Below are positions 25,923-34,544 of a stretch of DNA of 64,000 bases, piece after piece (within the stretch, counting starts at the first letter, position 1; each line of letters begins with the position of its first letter). The notes beneath the pieces were generated by a model. That model was not told the origin of the DNA. It made no database searches and saw nothing but the letters and a program-made list of their open reading frames with translations. Where the stretch lies: contig DATATB010000137.1 in NCBI GenBank assembly GCA_036268995.1, positions 62,001 through 126,000 of the forward strand, in the 5' to 3' direction. The DNA comes from DATATB01 sp036268995. Lineage in GTDB: Bacteria; Planctomycetota; Planctomycetia; Pirellulales; PNKZ01. The position numbers were made by a program, and so were the translations under genes.

Positions 25923-26327
25923 ATGAACGACCCGTGGAATCCGTTACCGGACGAAATACGCGAATGGGCATATACGGATGGCGCTCTTGAGCCGTGCCAG
26001 GACTGGGACTTGGCGCTGTCACGGGGCGGCTATGAGAAGCCGCTTTTAGAGTGTGCTGCGGACGCGCGTTGCCCTAATCGTGCATACTTTCTGAGTGTTC
26101 TGTATTTGGTCGTCGGCGACGCTTTAAGAACTGACTTTCGGGCGATGGCGCGTCCGATCGTGGAAGCGTTCATTCAGCGCGGCGACGAGTATCGGCACCC
26201 GGACATTCGGCTCTGGCAGCAAAGGTCGCGACACCTCATGAAGCATCCAGAGAAATTCGACTATAGGCTCTGGTGCGCCGGAGGGCTTGCGCGCACGCCA
26301 GCAGCGGAATCCTTCCGACTAGACTGA
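25923..26327 (+). CDS. Hypothetical protein, 134 aa
   Basis: Not recognised. The protein is soluble and mostly helical (LPDEIREWAYTDGALEPCQDWDLALSRGGYEKPLLECAAD, then YFLSVLYLVVGDALR), with aromatic and charged residues spread in a natural-looking way. It has no signal peptide or membrane helix. The composition is less GC-biased in third positions than neighbouring genes, which could point to horizontal acquisition. The small, lone gene with no partner resembles immunity-type or orphan proteins, but nothing in the sequence proves this. Confidence 0.65.
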   Translation: MNDPWNPLPDEIREWAYTDGALEPCQDWDLALSRGGYEKPLLECAADARCPNRAYFLSVLYLVVGDALRTDFRAMARPIVEAFIQRGDEYRHPDIRLWQQRSRHLMKHPEKFDYRLWCAGGLARTPAAESFRLD

Positions 26328-26352
26328 CTTACGACCGATTTCTCATCGCAAC

Positions 26353-27237
26353 TCAGCTTCTTTCGGCGATCCAGTGGTGCAGTTGGTCGCGGAGGAGGCG
26401 GAGTTCGGAGAAGAGCTGCCTGGTGTCGGGATTTCCGTGCTCGAGACACCAGGGGCCGCGGAAGCCGGCGTCCCAGCCGATGGTAAAGCAGCGCTTCAAG
26501 TCGTAGGCCTGGTGCTCGCCGCCGGGTGCCATTTTGAACGCTTTGAAGTCGCAGGTTACCGCGCGCGGAAAGCTCTTGGCCAGGCCGGCATAGCGAACCT
26601 CGTTGCTTTGCCAATTGCCCGTGTCGGGGCTGGCGGCGATGTCGCCGCCGATCGCGTCCAGCAGTTTGGTCACTGCTTCCGGGTCGGATTGCATCCAGCC
26701 GAAATTTTCAACCAGCAGTTTGATCCCGCGCGGCCGGGCATAGTCCATCAGCCGGTGATATCCAGCGACGATCAGCTTGAGATCACCCTGAGTTCTGCCC
26801 GGCAGCGGACGCACCCAGCGCATGCCCAAGCGTGCCGCCGCATGAATCGAGCGTTCGTATTCAGCCAGCGAGCGCTCGCGGAGCGCTTCGTCGCGGCTGC
26901 CCATTTCGAGGCCAGGCTGATTCAGCTTCAAATTCGTGAGGGTGCAACCCGCGTGCTCGGCGGCCAAGCGTATGCCGTCGAGGTATTCCGGTTCGAATGA
27001 AGCCAGTGAAGGCGTATAGACGTCGACCACGCGCATGTCGAGTTCGTCGCGAATGATCTTGAGCAACTCCGGCAACTGGAACCGGGCCGGATTTTCGCGC
27101 AGTTGCGGCGAAAAAGAGCCGGTCGTGATGCCGACTTGCCGCTCGAGCGGAGTCGCGGCGCTGGCCCTTGAAATTGCCGGCCGCGCGACCAATCCCACTG
27201 CGCCAATTGCCAGCAATTCGCGACGCGTGATCGGCAT
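26353..27237 (-). CDS. Sugar phosphate isomerase/epimerase-like TIM barrel, Tat-exported
   Basis: A 294-aa protein of the xylose-isomerase-like TIM-barrel superfamily (AP endonuclease family 2 fold). The N-terminus MPITRRELLAIGAVGLVARP is a twin-arginine signal, so the enzyme is exported folded. Barrel landmarks: VDVYTPSLASFEPEYLDG, a metal-ligand Glu in LLVENFGWM, then SPDTGNWQ (Asp-Thr-Gly-Asn) and the terminal RGPWCLEHGN. These patterns fit planctomycete sugar isomerase/epimerase paralogs whose substrates are unknown. The gene starts 31 bases after the stop of the CHAT gene on the same strand, so it is probably its operon partner. Confidence 0.88.
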   Translation of the reverse strand: MPITRRELLAIGAVGLVARPAISRASAATPLERQVGITTGSFSPQLRENPARFQLPELLKIIRDELDMRVVDVYTPSLASFEPEYLDGIRLAAEHAGCTLTNLKLNQPGLEMGSRDEALRERSLAEYERSIHAAARLGMRWVRPLPGRTQGDLKLIVAGYHRLMDYARPRGIKLLVENFGWMQSDPEAVTKLLDAIGGDIAASPDTGNWQSNEVRYAGLAKSFPRAVTCDFKAFKMAPGGEHQAYDLKRCFTIGWDAGFRGPWCLEHGNPDTRQLFSELRLLRDQLHHWIAERS

Positions 27238-27268
27238 GTTCCTCCTGCTCCAGAAAAAACCGTGGGCT

Positions 27269-30200
27269 TTAGCGCCAATCGCCGGAAAGGATAAAGGCGG
27301 CCCAATAGTAGGGCGGCAGATGCTGCCCGGCGTCGATCGGCTGGTCTTCGTCGTTGGCCAGCCCGCGCGTGGATTTGCCGTGGGGCCGGCCGCCTTCGCG
27401 CAGCATCCAGAGCTGCGCTTCGCGCAAGGCCTCGACCTTGCTCATCCGCTTCTGCCACAGGTTGTCGTAGAAGCGCGACATGAGCACTTGCGTGGCTTCG
27501 TCGGGCACTTTCCACAGGCCGGCGATCACGGTTTTGGCGCCGGCCGACTGGAATGCCCGTTGCAGGCCCAGCAGTCCTTCGCCGCCGCCGGTGGCGCCCA
27601 GCCCGGTTTCGCAGGCCGAAAGCGTGGCCAGCTCGACGCCGCCGAGATCCATTTCGGCCACTTCCAGGGCCGTGAGGATGCCGTCCTCGCGGCCTTCTTC
27701 GACCGGCCGGTTGGCGCCGGCCAACACCAGCCCGGACAAAAGGCCGGGATGAAAGCCCGACACATCTTGCCGCGACGATCCATTGCCGGCTGCCGACGGC
27801 ACCTCGGGCGGCGCGAAGAATCCGTGCGTCGAAAAATGCAGATACCGATGCTTTTCGGCCGCTTGCCGAATCGCGCTTTCCGTCGCCCGGTCGCCCGACA
27901 ATTCGGTGACGGCCGAATCGCCGAAGCGCTTGGCGACCGACCCTTTGATGGCGGCGATCTCCGCGCGCGTGCCCGGCAGCGACGACCATTGGACCGATTG
28001 CGAGCCGCGGGCGGCGCTGCGGTTGGTTGCCAGCAGATTACTCATGCCCGGCGTGGCCCCAAAATCCACGTCACCGACCAGCAAGACGCCAGATGGCCCG
28101 GCCGTCGACTCGTTTGCCGGCGCGCTGGCCACGAGTTCGGGCAGAAGCCGGGCGATGGGCACGACGGCCACGGCATATCGATCGATCAGGCAGACGTCGG
28201 GCGCTGCGATTCGCAATGCGGGCCAAGGCAGCGGAGCCGTCTGGCTGTTGGGCGAAATCAGCAGCAGTTTGGCTCCCGCGACGTGTTTTTCCAGCGGTTG
28301 CCAGACGAGCCGCTGCAACTGGTCGGCGGGATCCTCGCCCGCCGTTTTGCGCCCGTAGCCGCGTCGCCAGGCGGCGATGGCGTTTTCGATCGGCCCCGCC
28401 GGCCCCAACTCGACGCGCTCCACCGGTCCCTCGCGACGAACCACGAAGGCGATCAGGGCAACAGGGCTGACCTTCGCCTTGACTTCGTCGGGCCGGAGCA
28501 CACGAGCGTAGGCCAGCAGATCGATGAGCGCGGCATCGGCTGGCAGCGCGGCACGAATCTCGTCCTCGCTGCGGCGCTGCTGCGATTGTTGCCGGCGAAA
28601 ATCCACGCTGACCGCGGCCAGTTGCTTCTGGATTTGTTCGACGCGCTGGCTTAGCTCGTCCAAGCGAAACTGCAGCTCTCGATTTTTCAGATTGCCGGCG
28701 CGGTACAGCGCGGCCAGTTGGCCGGTTGCGGCTTCGAGCTCGCCTTCCAGCCGGGCGACTTCCTTGTTGCCGCTGGCTTTGAGCTGGCGATGCAGCCGAT
28801 GGAGTTGCTGTTGACCCGCCGAGATCATGCCCTTCCAGTTGAGGACTTCGCCGTAAGCTTCATCGGCCGGCAGTTTGGCCACGCCGCAGAGATCGATGTA
28901 ATGGTTAAGTACGGGCCAGAGCGTGGTCCTCGACGCGAGTTGCTGCCGCTCGGATTGAAACGTCTCGTTGCGAGCCAGCAGTTCCCGGGCCAGGTGTACG
29001 GCCTCGCGGGCCAGCGGCGCCGCGCGGGCGGGATCGTTCATCAGCAAGTAAACCGTGGCCAGTTCGCTCAGGTTGTTGACATAATCGGGATGATGCTCTC
29101 CGAGCGTCTGCTTGCGGATTTCGAGGGCTTCGCGCAGCAGCGGCTCGGCCTTGGCGTAGTCGCCCGTATGCGTATAGGGCAGGGCCAGATTCGCCAATGC
29201 CAGAGCGGTTTGTGGTTCTTTTCCGCCAGTGATCCGCCGTTGGATCTCGAGCGCTTGAGCAAACAATGGCACGGCCTCTGCATCATCGCCCCGCTCCACG
29301 TAAAGCCATGCCAGGTTGTTCAGCGACATCCCATACTGGCGGTGCTTTTCTCCCAGCGACTGTTTGCAAATCGCCAAGGCTTGCTGGTACAGCGGCTCGG
29401 CCAGATCGTATTGCCGCGTACGAACGTAATACGTGGCCAAATAATCGATCGCGCGGGCGTAGCGGGGATCCTCTTTGCCCACCTCGTCACTGTAACTGTA
29501 GATGTCGATCGCTTCGCGCACCAGCAGTTCGGCTTTGACATGATCGTTCAGCGTGAACATGTAGAATTCGGCTAGTTGCAACAAACCCTGAGCATAGCCA
29601 GGGCTGCGCGCCCCTTCCAATTTTTTGCGAATCGCTATGGCCTGGCGAAACATCGATTCGGCCTGCTCGTACCGGCCCGTCGCAATGTAGACATACGCCA
29701 GGTTGCCCAGAACGATGGGCACCTGTCTGTTTTCGTCCTTGTCGAATTTTCGCGCCGCTGCCAGAGCCATGTCGTAGTTCGACTCGGCTTCCTGGTACTT
29801 GCCCTGCGACTCGTCGAGACTCGCCAGGTTCTGCAAGGCGATGACGTAATCGGGATGCAGTTCACCTTTGGTCTTGCGGATCAACTCGGGCAGCGCGGCG
29901 TAGAGCGGCTCGGCCTTGGCATAGTCGCCCAATGCCCGGTACAGGCCGGCGACTTGGGATTCTGAATCAACCGTGAGCCAATGCTCGTCGCCCAGCAGTT
30001 TGCGGCGAATGGCCCAGGCCTGCTCGGCGGGCGCCAGGGCTTCGCGAGGTTTGCGGGCCACGAGCTTATCGGCCTTCTCGACAAGTTTCACGGCCTCGGC
30101 CAATTGCCGGCGCTGGTCGGTCGTCATTTTTTTCAAGGCGTCAAGCAGAACGACATCGAGGCGGAGATTCGTGACCAGCCAATGGTCCGGCCCCTTCAGG

Positions 30201-31717
30201 CTGGAAAAGATTTCGATGCTTTCCGTAACTGCCTTACTGGCTGCCGCGAAATCGTCGCGCTGCCGGGCTTGATGCGCGACCGCGCTGCACAGCCAGGCCA
30301 CCTGCCGTCCGCAAACCCGGAAGATCTCGCTTTTTTCTCCCATGCCCTGCCGGAAGATCTCCAGCGCCGGGCGCTCGAATTCGAGGGCTTTGACATAATC
30401 CCTATCCTGTTCCTCGTTGGGTAAATAGATTTCGCTCATCGCATGGAAGGTCATTGCCAGGTTCGAATCATCCGGCGCCAGATTCTGCTTTTGAATCTCC
30501 AGGACCCGGTGCAGCAGGGCCAGGGCCTCAACTTTTTTGTCGCGCTCGCTGCACGTTTCGGCCAGTTCGCGCAGGCAATAACTCGTAGCCAGGTGCTTCG
30601 GACCTACCGTGGGTTCTTTTTCATAGATCGCCAGCGCCTGCCGCAAGAGCGGCTCGGCTTGGCCGTATTCGCCCAGTTGGTTATGGATATGGGCCAGTTC
30701 CATGAGCGCACGCGCAAATCCCTTGTGGTGTTCTCCCTGCCTCTGGCGGGAGATTTCCAGCATCTCACGGTGCAGAGCCTCGGCGCGCCGATAGTCGTTT
30801 GTATTGATGAACGTCTCGGCCAAATTTGTCAGACTCAACGCGTAGGTCTCGGACAGTTTTCCCAGCGTCCGTCCGTGAATATCGGCGGCCTGCCGAAACT
30901 GTGCCTCCGCTTCGGCATAGCGATCCGTGTAGAGATACACCAGGCCGAGCCGATTGTGGGTCGTCGCCACATCCGGATGATCCTCGCCTAGCAGGAGGTG
31001 GAGCCCCTTGAGCGCCTCGCGATCCAATTGTTCAGCGCGCTTGTAATCGCGTTGCTCCCGGTACAGCCAGCCCAGGAAGCTGACGCTGTTGAGGTACTCC
31101 TGGTTCGCCGGGCCGAACAATTGCTTGTAGATTTCGACAGACCGGGCGGCCGAGGGAATCTCGTCCTTGAATTTCCCGGCATCACTCAGCTCGTCCCCTT
31201 CGGCGGACAGTCGCGTGGCCTCGCGCAGCAGCTTGAGCTGCTTGTCACCCAGCCTGTTAATCTGCTCGACCAGGTCCAACCGGCGCCGCGCATCGCCGAG
31301 CGTCCAGAAGTCGCCGGGCCGGACGCGAGCCTGAATCGTGCGGGCTTCTTCAATCCAGCCGCGGGCTGCCTTGAAATCGCCATTGATGGCGCAAAACATT
31401 GCCAAAGATCGCATCGACCAGAACGTGTGGAAGTCGCTCTCGCCCAGCACTTCGCGCTCGATGGCCAAAGCCTGCTCGAACGGGGCGATCGCTTCGACTA
31501 GCTTGCCCGCCGCGCGGGCTTTTTGCGCAGCCGTTTTCAATCGGTCCCGCTCCAGCAGCCGATCTTGCTGCTGCGGCGTCAGCGGTTTGACCTCCGGCGG
31601 CGCCTGCGAACGAACTTCACCGGCCAGGACCAGCGGCGTCAGCAACAACAAGAGCAACCGGCAAGACCGGCGATAGTCTGCCCGGCGATTGCCACCGATT
31701 CGCTTGTAAAGAGTCAT
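27269..31717 (-). CDS. Exported TPR-repeat protein with C-terminal CHAT (caspase-like) peptidase domain
   Basis: A 1482-aa protein. Residues 1-37 form a signal peptide (RRSCRLLLLLLTPLVLAG...RSQA). About 900 residues of tetratricopeptide repeats follow, many of the kinesin-light-chain type (for example NNLAWLYVERGDDAEAVPLFAQAL, ALANLALPYTHTGDYAKAEPLL). After a coiled coil (RQLKASGNKEVARLEGELEAATGQL...) comes the CHAT domain with the putative dyad His in YLHFSTHGFF and Cys in LATLSACETGLG. CHAT proteins are caspase-relative proteases; TPR-CHAT pairs occur in signalling and in defence systems (for example the TPR-CHAT partner of type III CRISPR). The export signal here argues for an envelope role instead. 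No CRISPR genes are nearby. Both catalytic residues are intact. Confidence 0.93.
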   Translation of the reverse strand: MTLYKRIGGNRRADYRRSCRLLLLLLTPLVLAGEVRSQAPPEVKPLTPQQQDRLLERDRLKTAAQKARAAGKLVEAIAPFEQALAIEREVLGESDFHTFWSMRSLAMFCAINGDFKAARGWIEEARTIQARVRPGDFWTLGDARRRLDLVEQINRLGDKQLKLLREATRLSAEGDELSDAGKFKDEIPSAARSVEIYKQLFGPANQEYLNSVSFLGWLYREQRDYKRAEQLDREALKGLHLLLGEDHPDVATTHNRLGLVYLYTDRYAEAEAQFRQAADIHGRTLGKLSETYALSLTNLAETFINTNDYRRAEALHREMLEISRQRQGEHHKGFARALMELAHIHNQLGEYGQAEPLLRQALAIYEKEPTVGPKHLATSYCLRELAETCSERDKKVEALALLHRVLEIQKQNLAPDDSNLAMTFHAMSEIYLPNEEQDRDYVKALEFERPALEIFRQGMGEKSEIFRVCGRQVAWLCSAVAHQARQRDDFAAASKAVTESIEIFSSLKGPDHWLVTNLRLDVVLLDALKKMTTDQRRQLAEAVKLVEKADKLVARKPREALAPAEQAWAIRRKLLGDEHWLTVDSESQVAGLYRALGDYAKAEPLYAALPELIRKTKGELHPDYVIALQNLASLDESQGKYQEAESNYDMALAAARKFDKDENRQVPIVLGNLAYVYIATGRYEQAESMFRQAIAIRKKLEGARSPGYAQGLLQLAEFYMFTLNDHVKAELLVREAIDIYSYSDEVGKEDPRYARAIDYLATYYVRTRQYDLAEPLYQQALAICKQSLGEKHRQYGMSLNNLAWLYVERGDDAEAVPLFAQALEIQRRITGGKEPQTALALANLALPYTHTGDYAKAEPLLREALEIRKQTLGEHHPDYVNNLSELATVYLLMNDPARAAPLAREAVHLARELLARNETFQSERQQLASRTTLWPVLNHYIDLCGVAKLPADEAYGEVLNWKGMISAGQQQLHRLHRQLKASGNKEVARLEGELEAATGQLAALYRAGNLKNRELQFRLDELSQRVEQIQKQLAAVSVDFRRQQSQQRRSEDEIRAALPADAALIDLLAYARVLRPDEVKAKVSPVALIAFVVRREGPVERVELGPAGPIENAIAAWRRGYGRKTAGEDPADQLQRLVWQPLEKHVAGAKLLLISPNSQTAPLPWPALRIAAPDVCLIDRYAVAVVPIARLLPELVASAPANESTAGPSGVLLVGDVDFGATPGMSNLLATNRSAARGSQSVQWSSLPGTRAEIAAIKGSVAKRFGDSAVTELSGDRATESAIRQAAEKHRYLHFSTHGFFAPPEVPSAAGNGSSRQDVSGFHPGLLSGLVLAGANRPVEEGREDGILTALEVAEMDLGGVELATLSACETGLGATGGGEGLLGLQRAFQSAGAKTVIAGLWKVPDEATQVLMSRFYDNLWQKRMSKVEALREAQLWMLREGGRPHGKSTRGLANDEDQPIDAGQHLPPYYWAAFILSGDWR

Positions 31718-31940
31718 GGCGAGCTTTTCCCATCTGCGGGACGAGTTTTAACTTTTATGATATCCCAAGCCTGCGCGCTCGGCAGCATCCCCGCCGCCAC
31801 GGCCCCGGCTCGATTGTTTCAGATTCCCGCCCCATGCGGATCGCCCCTGTAGATCCACTAAACTAAGCATTCAGCAGAGGTTGTGTTACGAGGAACCTGT
31901 TTTTGCTTAGCTTGAGAACGAACCATGAGATTCAAGCCGC

Positions 31941-32678
31941 TTGATTGCTCTGCTAATGCTGGCTTTTTGCGCCCCGGTAGGAACGAATGCAGGCGAGTGG
32001 GGGCATCTTACGGGCCGCTTTGTTTATGGCGGTACGCCGCCTACCCTTGCGCCGTTGCCCACCGCCGGGCTGGATCGAAGGACGTGCGGCGACGCGGTGC
32101 CGAACGAATCACTCGTGATCGACCCAAAGGCGCGGGGCTTGGCCAATATCGTGATTTATTTACGTACTGAGGGCATGCCGGTTCATTCGTCGTATGGCCC
32201 GGCCGCTAATGGCACCGTAGTCTTGACGCATCGGAGCTGCCGCCTGGTCCCGCATATCACGCTGCTGCGCACGACACAGACCTTGAGAACGACCAACAAC
32301 GATCCCATACCGCACAACACCAACATGTCTCCGCCATTGGAATACAGCATCTGTCCAATCCTACCGCCGGCGGATTCGCTAAGGCGGTTCCAGAAGCGCC
32401 AGGCCGCGCCGTTCGAGGTGATGTGCAATATCCATCCCTGGGAAAAGGGCTACGTTCTCGTCCGCGATAATCCCTACATGGCAATCACCGCCACGGATGG
32501 CACATTTTGGATCAAAAACCTGCCCGTGGGGACGCTGGAATTCCAGTTCTGGCACGAACGCACCGGCCACCTGGTCGCCAAGCCGAATTGGACAAAAGGC
32601 CGGCTCACCCAAGCCATTGCCGGCGGCAAAACCGTCGATCTGGGAATCATCCAGCTCGCGCCTTTGCTCTTCGATTAG
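31941..32678 (+). CDS. Cupredoxin-like secreted protein, 5' end possibly frameshifted
   Basis: About 245 aa with the outline of planctomycete plastocyanin-like proteins. An N-terminal strand region (GHLTGRFVYGG) is followed by LRTTNNDPIPHNTN and VMCNIHPWEKGYVLV, with a His...Cys-x2-His pattern resembling a copper site, and a C-terminal carboxypeptidase-regulatory-like part (AITATDGTFWIKNLPVGTLEFQFWHE). The reading frame opens only with TTG 31941 or ATG 31956, which give an incomplete signal peptide. An ATG at 31925 in the neighbouring frame encodes MRFKP; joining it to LIALLMLAFCAPVGTNA by a one-base shift would give a perfect signal peptide. A frameshift or sequencing error near 31940 is therefore likely. 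Confidence 0.75.
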   Translation: MIALLMLAFCAPVGTNAGEWGHLTGRFVYGGTPPTLAPLPTAGLDRRTCGDAVPNESLVIDPKARGLANIVIYLRTEGMPVHSSYGPAANGTVVLTHRSCRLVPHITLLRTTQTLRTTNNDPIPHNTNMSPPLEYSICPILPPADSLRRFQKRQAAPFEVMCNIHPWEKGYVLVRDNPYMAITATDGTFWIKNLPVGTLEFQFWHERTGHLVAKPNWTKGRLTQAIAGGKTVDLGIIQLAPLLFD

Positions 32679-32991
32679 AGTGCCGCTTATTCAATTGCGA
32701 AGCGATTCTGCGGCAGTTATGATGGGGCCTTCCTCACGTCGATTCGCCCGTACAAAACTGTTTTAAGGGTCGACCGTAAAACAACTTCCTGCAACCCTTG
32801 TCCCCCCGCGGGAGAGGGTAGAGTGAGGGGCCGGGAAAAGGGAAGTTGTCTCACGGTCGGTCCTAACCCACCTTCTCATCGGGCGAGGTCGCGTATCGCT
32901 TTGCTCTGTAACGGCGATACGAGAATTTGACCAATCCGCGGCCGAAAGCACGCCGCTGCTGTCTTCCCAGTGCTACCCACGAGAAAAACGG
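32679..32991. other. Intergenic region with an inverted-repeat unit
   Basis: 313 bases between two plus-strand genes for exported proteins. No gene is seen. The centre holds an 18-bp inverted repeat around a GGGAGAGGGT-rich core, listed separately. Confidence 0.4.
32772..32858. repeat. 18-bp inverted repeat flanking a 51-bp core
   Basis: GACCGTAAAACAACTTCC at 32772-32789 is matched by its near reverse complement at 32841-32858 (16 of 18). The core contains GGGAGAGGGTAGAGTGAGGG. The layout resembles a small palindromic mobile unit (MITE- or REP-like) rather than a terminator. No target-site duplication is evident. Confidence 0.55.
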
Positions 32992-34365
32992 ATGTTATTC
33001 CGCGCGGATCGATCGTCGCCAAGCAAACTGTTTCTCGCGTTCGGGCTATGCGCCGCCCTGTTACTCTGCCGGCCGATGCCGACGCTCGCTCAGCGCGGCT
33101 TTGGCGGCGGCGGTTCGGTGGGCGGCGTGCTGATCGATGCCGAAGGGCTGCTGAAGAATCCCACGGTGGCCGAAGTCCAAACGCTGGAACAGTTGCGGCG
33201 CGAGTCGTTCGAGCCCATCCCCAACGACTTGAAACGCGCGGCCGAGTTGCGCAAGGTTTCGCTGCGGCGGTTGGAAGCCGAGTTGGCGGCGCGCCAAAAG
33301 TCCGGCGAGCCGCTGGACGACGCCATGCGCTACCTGGCCGGTTTGCAGCGCATCCGCTTTGTGTTCGTCTATCCCGAGCACAACGACATTGTCGTGGCCG
33401 GTTATGCCGAGCCTTGGAAAATCGATGCGCAGGGCAACACGGTCGGCGCTTCGACAGGCCGGCCGGTCATGCTGTTGGACGACCTGATCGTGGCGCTGCG
33501 CACGGGTCGTCCCGGCACCGGCACGATTAGTTGCTCGATCGATCCGACGTCCGAAGGCCTGGCCCGGCTGCAGCAATACGCGGCCACGATGGGGGCCATC
33601 ACCGATCCGCAGCGCGAAGCGCAGACCATCGAGCAACTGCTCGGGCCGCAAACCATTTCGGTCAGCGGCGTGGCGGCCACGAGTCATTTTGCCCGCGTGA
33701 TGGTCGCGGCCGATTACCGCATGAAGCGGCTGGGCATGAAGCTCGATCCCTCGCCCATCCCGGGGCTGCCCAGCTACGTGGACATGATTCGCCCCAGCAC
33801 CCGCGGCATGCAGAGCATGACGCCGCGCTGGTGGATGGTGCCCAATTACGAGCCGCTGCTGACCGACGACAAGGGCCTGGCCTGGGAAATCCGCCGGGCC
33901 AGCGTCAAGGCGCTCACCCAAGACACGTTGTTTGGCAAGGAAGGTTCGAAGACCCAAACGCGCACGGTGAACCCCATGGCCCAACTGTGGGCCAACAACT
34001 TTACGAACAAATACGACGACCTGTCCGTCAAGGACACGGTCTTCGGCCAATTGCGAAACTGCATGGACCTGGCCGTGCTCGCCGCGCTCATCGTGAAGCA
34101 GGATCTGGGCGGACTGGCCGGCTACCAACTGCCGCTGTGGCTGGACGACGTGAATCTGCCGGTCGCCGAAATGAACGCTCCGCGCACCACCAGCACCCAA
34201 GTCAGCTATGCCCGTCGGGCAAATAGTTGGATTGTGACTGCCTCCGGCGGGGTGGAGTTGTCGGTGGAATCCGTCGTCAGCCGCACCCAGCACAGCGACC
34301 AGGTCGAGCGGGTGCGCGAGCAGGCGAAACCCGCCGGCGACGCCGAGCCCTGGTGGTGGGACTAG
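32992..34365 (+). CDS. Exported DUF1598-like protein
   Basis: A 457-aa protein with a signal peptide (KLFLAFGLCAALLLC...LAQRG) and a Gly-rich start to the mature chain (GFGGGGSVGGVLIDAEGLL). Conserved-looking blocks include RYLAGLQRIRFVFVYPEHNDIVVAGYAEPW, the RPVMLLDDLIVALRTG segment, SCSIDPTSEGLARLQQY and RPSTRGMQSMTPRWWMVPNYEPLL. These match my recollection of DUF1598, a family essentially confined to planctomycetes and of unknown function. The protein is probably periplasmic. The sequence ends with WWWD. It is flanked by the cupredoxin-like gene and, after 180 bases, by a desaturase gene. Nothing shows a link to the lipid locus that begins there. Confidence 0.78.
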   Translation: MLFRADRSSPSKLFLAFGLCAALLLCRPMPTLAQRGFGGGGSVGGVLIDAEGLLKNPTVAEVQTLEQLRRESFEPIPNDLKRAAELRKVSLRRLEAELAARQKSGEPLDDAMRYLAGLQRIRFVFVYPEHNDIVVAGYAEPWKIDAQGNTVGASTGRPVMLLDDLIVALRTGRPGTGTISCSIDPTSEGLARLQQYAATMGAITDPQREAQTIEQLLGPQTISVSGVAATSHFARVMVAADYRMKRLGMKLDPSPIPGLPSYVDMIRPSTRGMQSMTPRWWMVPNYEPLLTDDKGLAWEIRRASVKALTQDTLFGKEGSKTQTRTVNPMAQLWANNFTNKYDDLSVKDTVFGQLRNCMDLAVLAALIVKQDLGGLAGYQLPLWLDDVNLPVAEMNAPRTTSTQVSYARRANSWIVTASGGVELSVESVVSRTQHSDQVERVREQAKPAGDAEPWWWD

Positions 34366-34544
34366 CAGCGCTTCAGCGGTTGGTAGCGCCCGACGGCAAC
34401 GGGCGGTTGGCGCAAAGCTTGACTTGTGTGCCGCGACCAATAAAGATCGAACAAGGTGCGATCTTTCGCTTGCCGGGGACTTTAGGGGCATGCCCAGCGA
34501 TGGGCAAAATCCCGGGCTTCGCGGTCGCCGCTGCTGGAGAACGC

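Noticed and set aside
27035..28654. 539-aa plus-strand frame over the CHAT gene
   Set aside because: It is an antisense shadow; the CHAT/TPR motifs are unambiguous on the minus strand.
27269..31717. TPR-CHAT protein as part of a type III CRISPR (craspase) defence system
   Set aside because: No CRISPR array or gRAMP/Cas gene is seen, and the protein has an export signal.
34227..34544. N-terminal extension of desaturase 1
   Set aside because: It overlaps the end of the DUF1598-like gene in another frame and has no signal or helix; ATG 34545 has a ribosome site.
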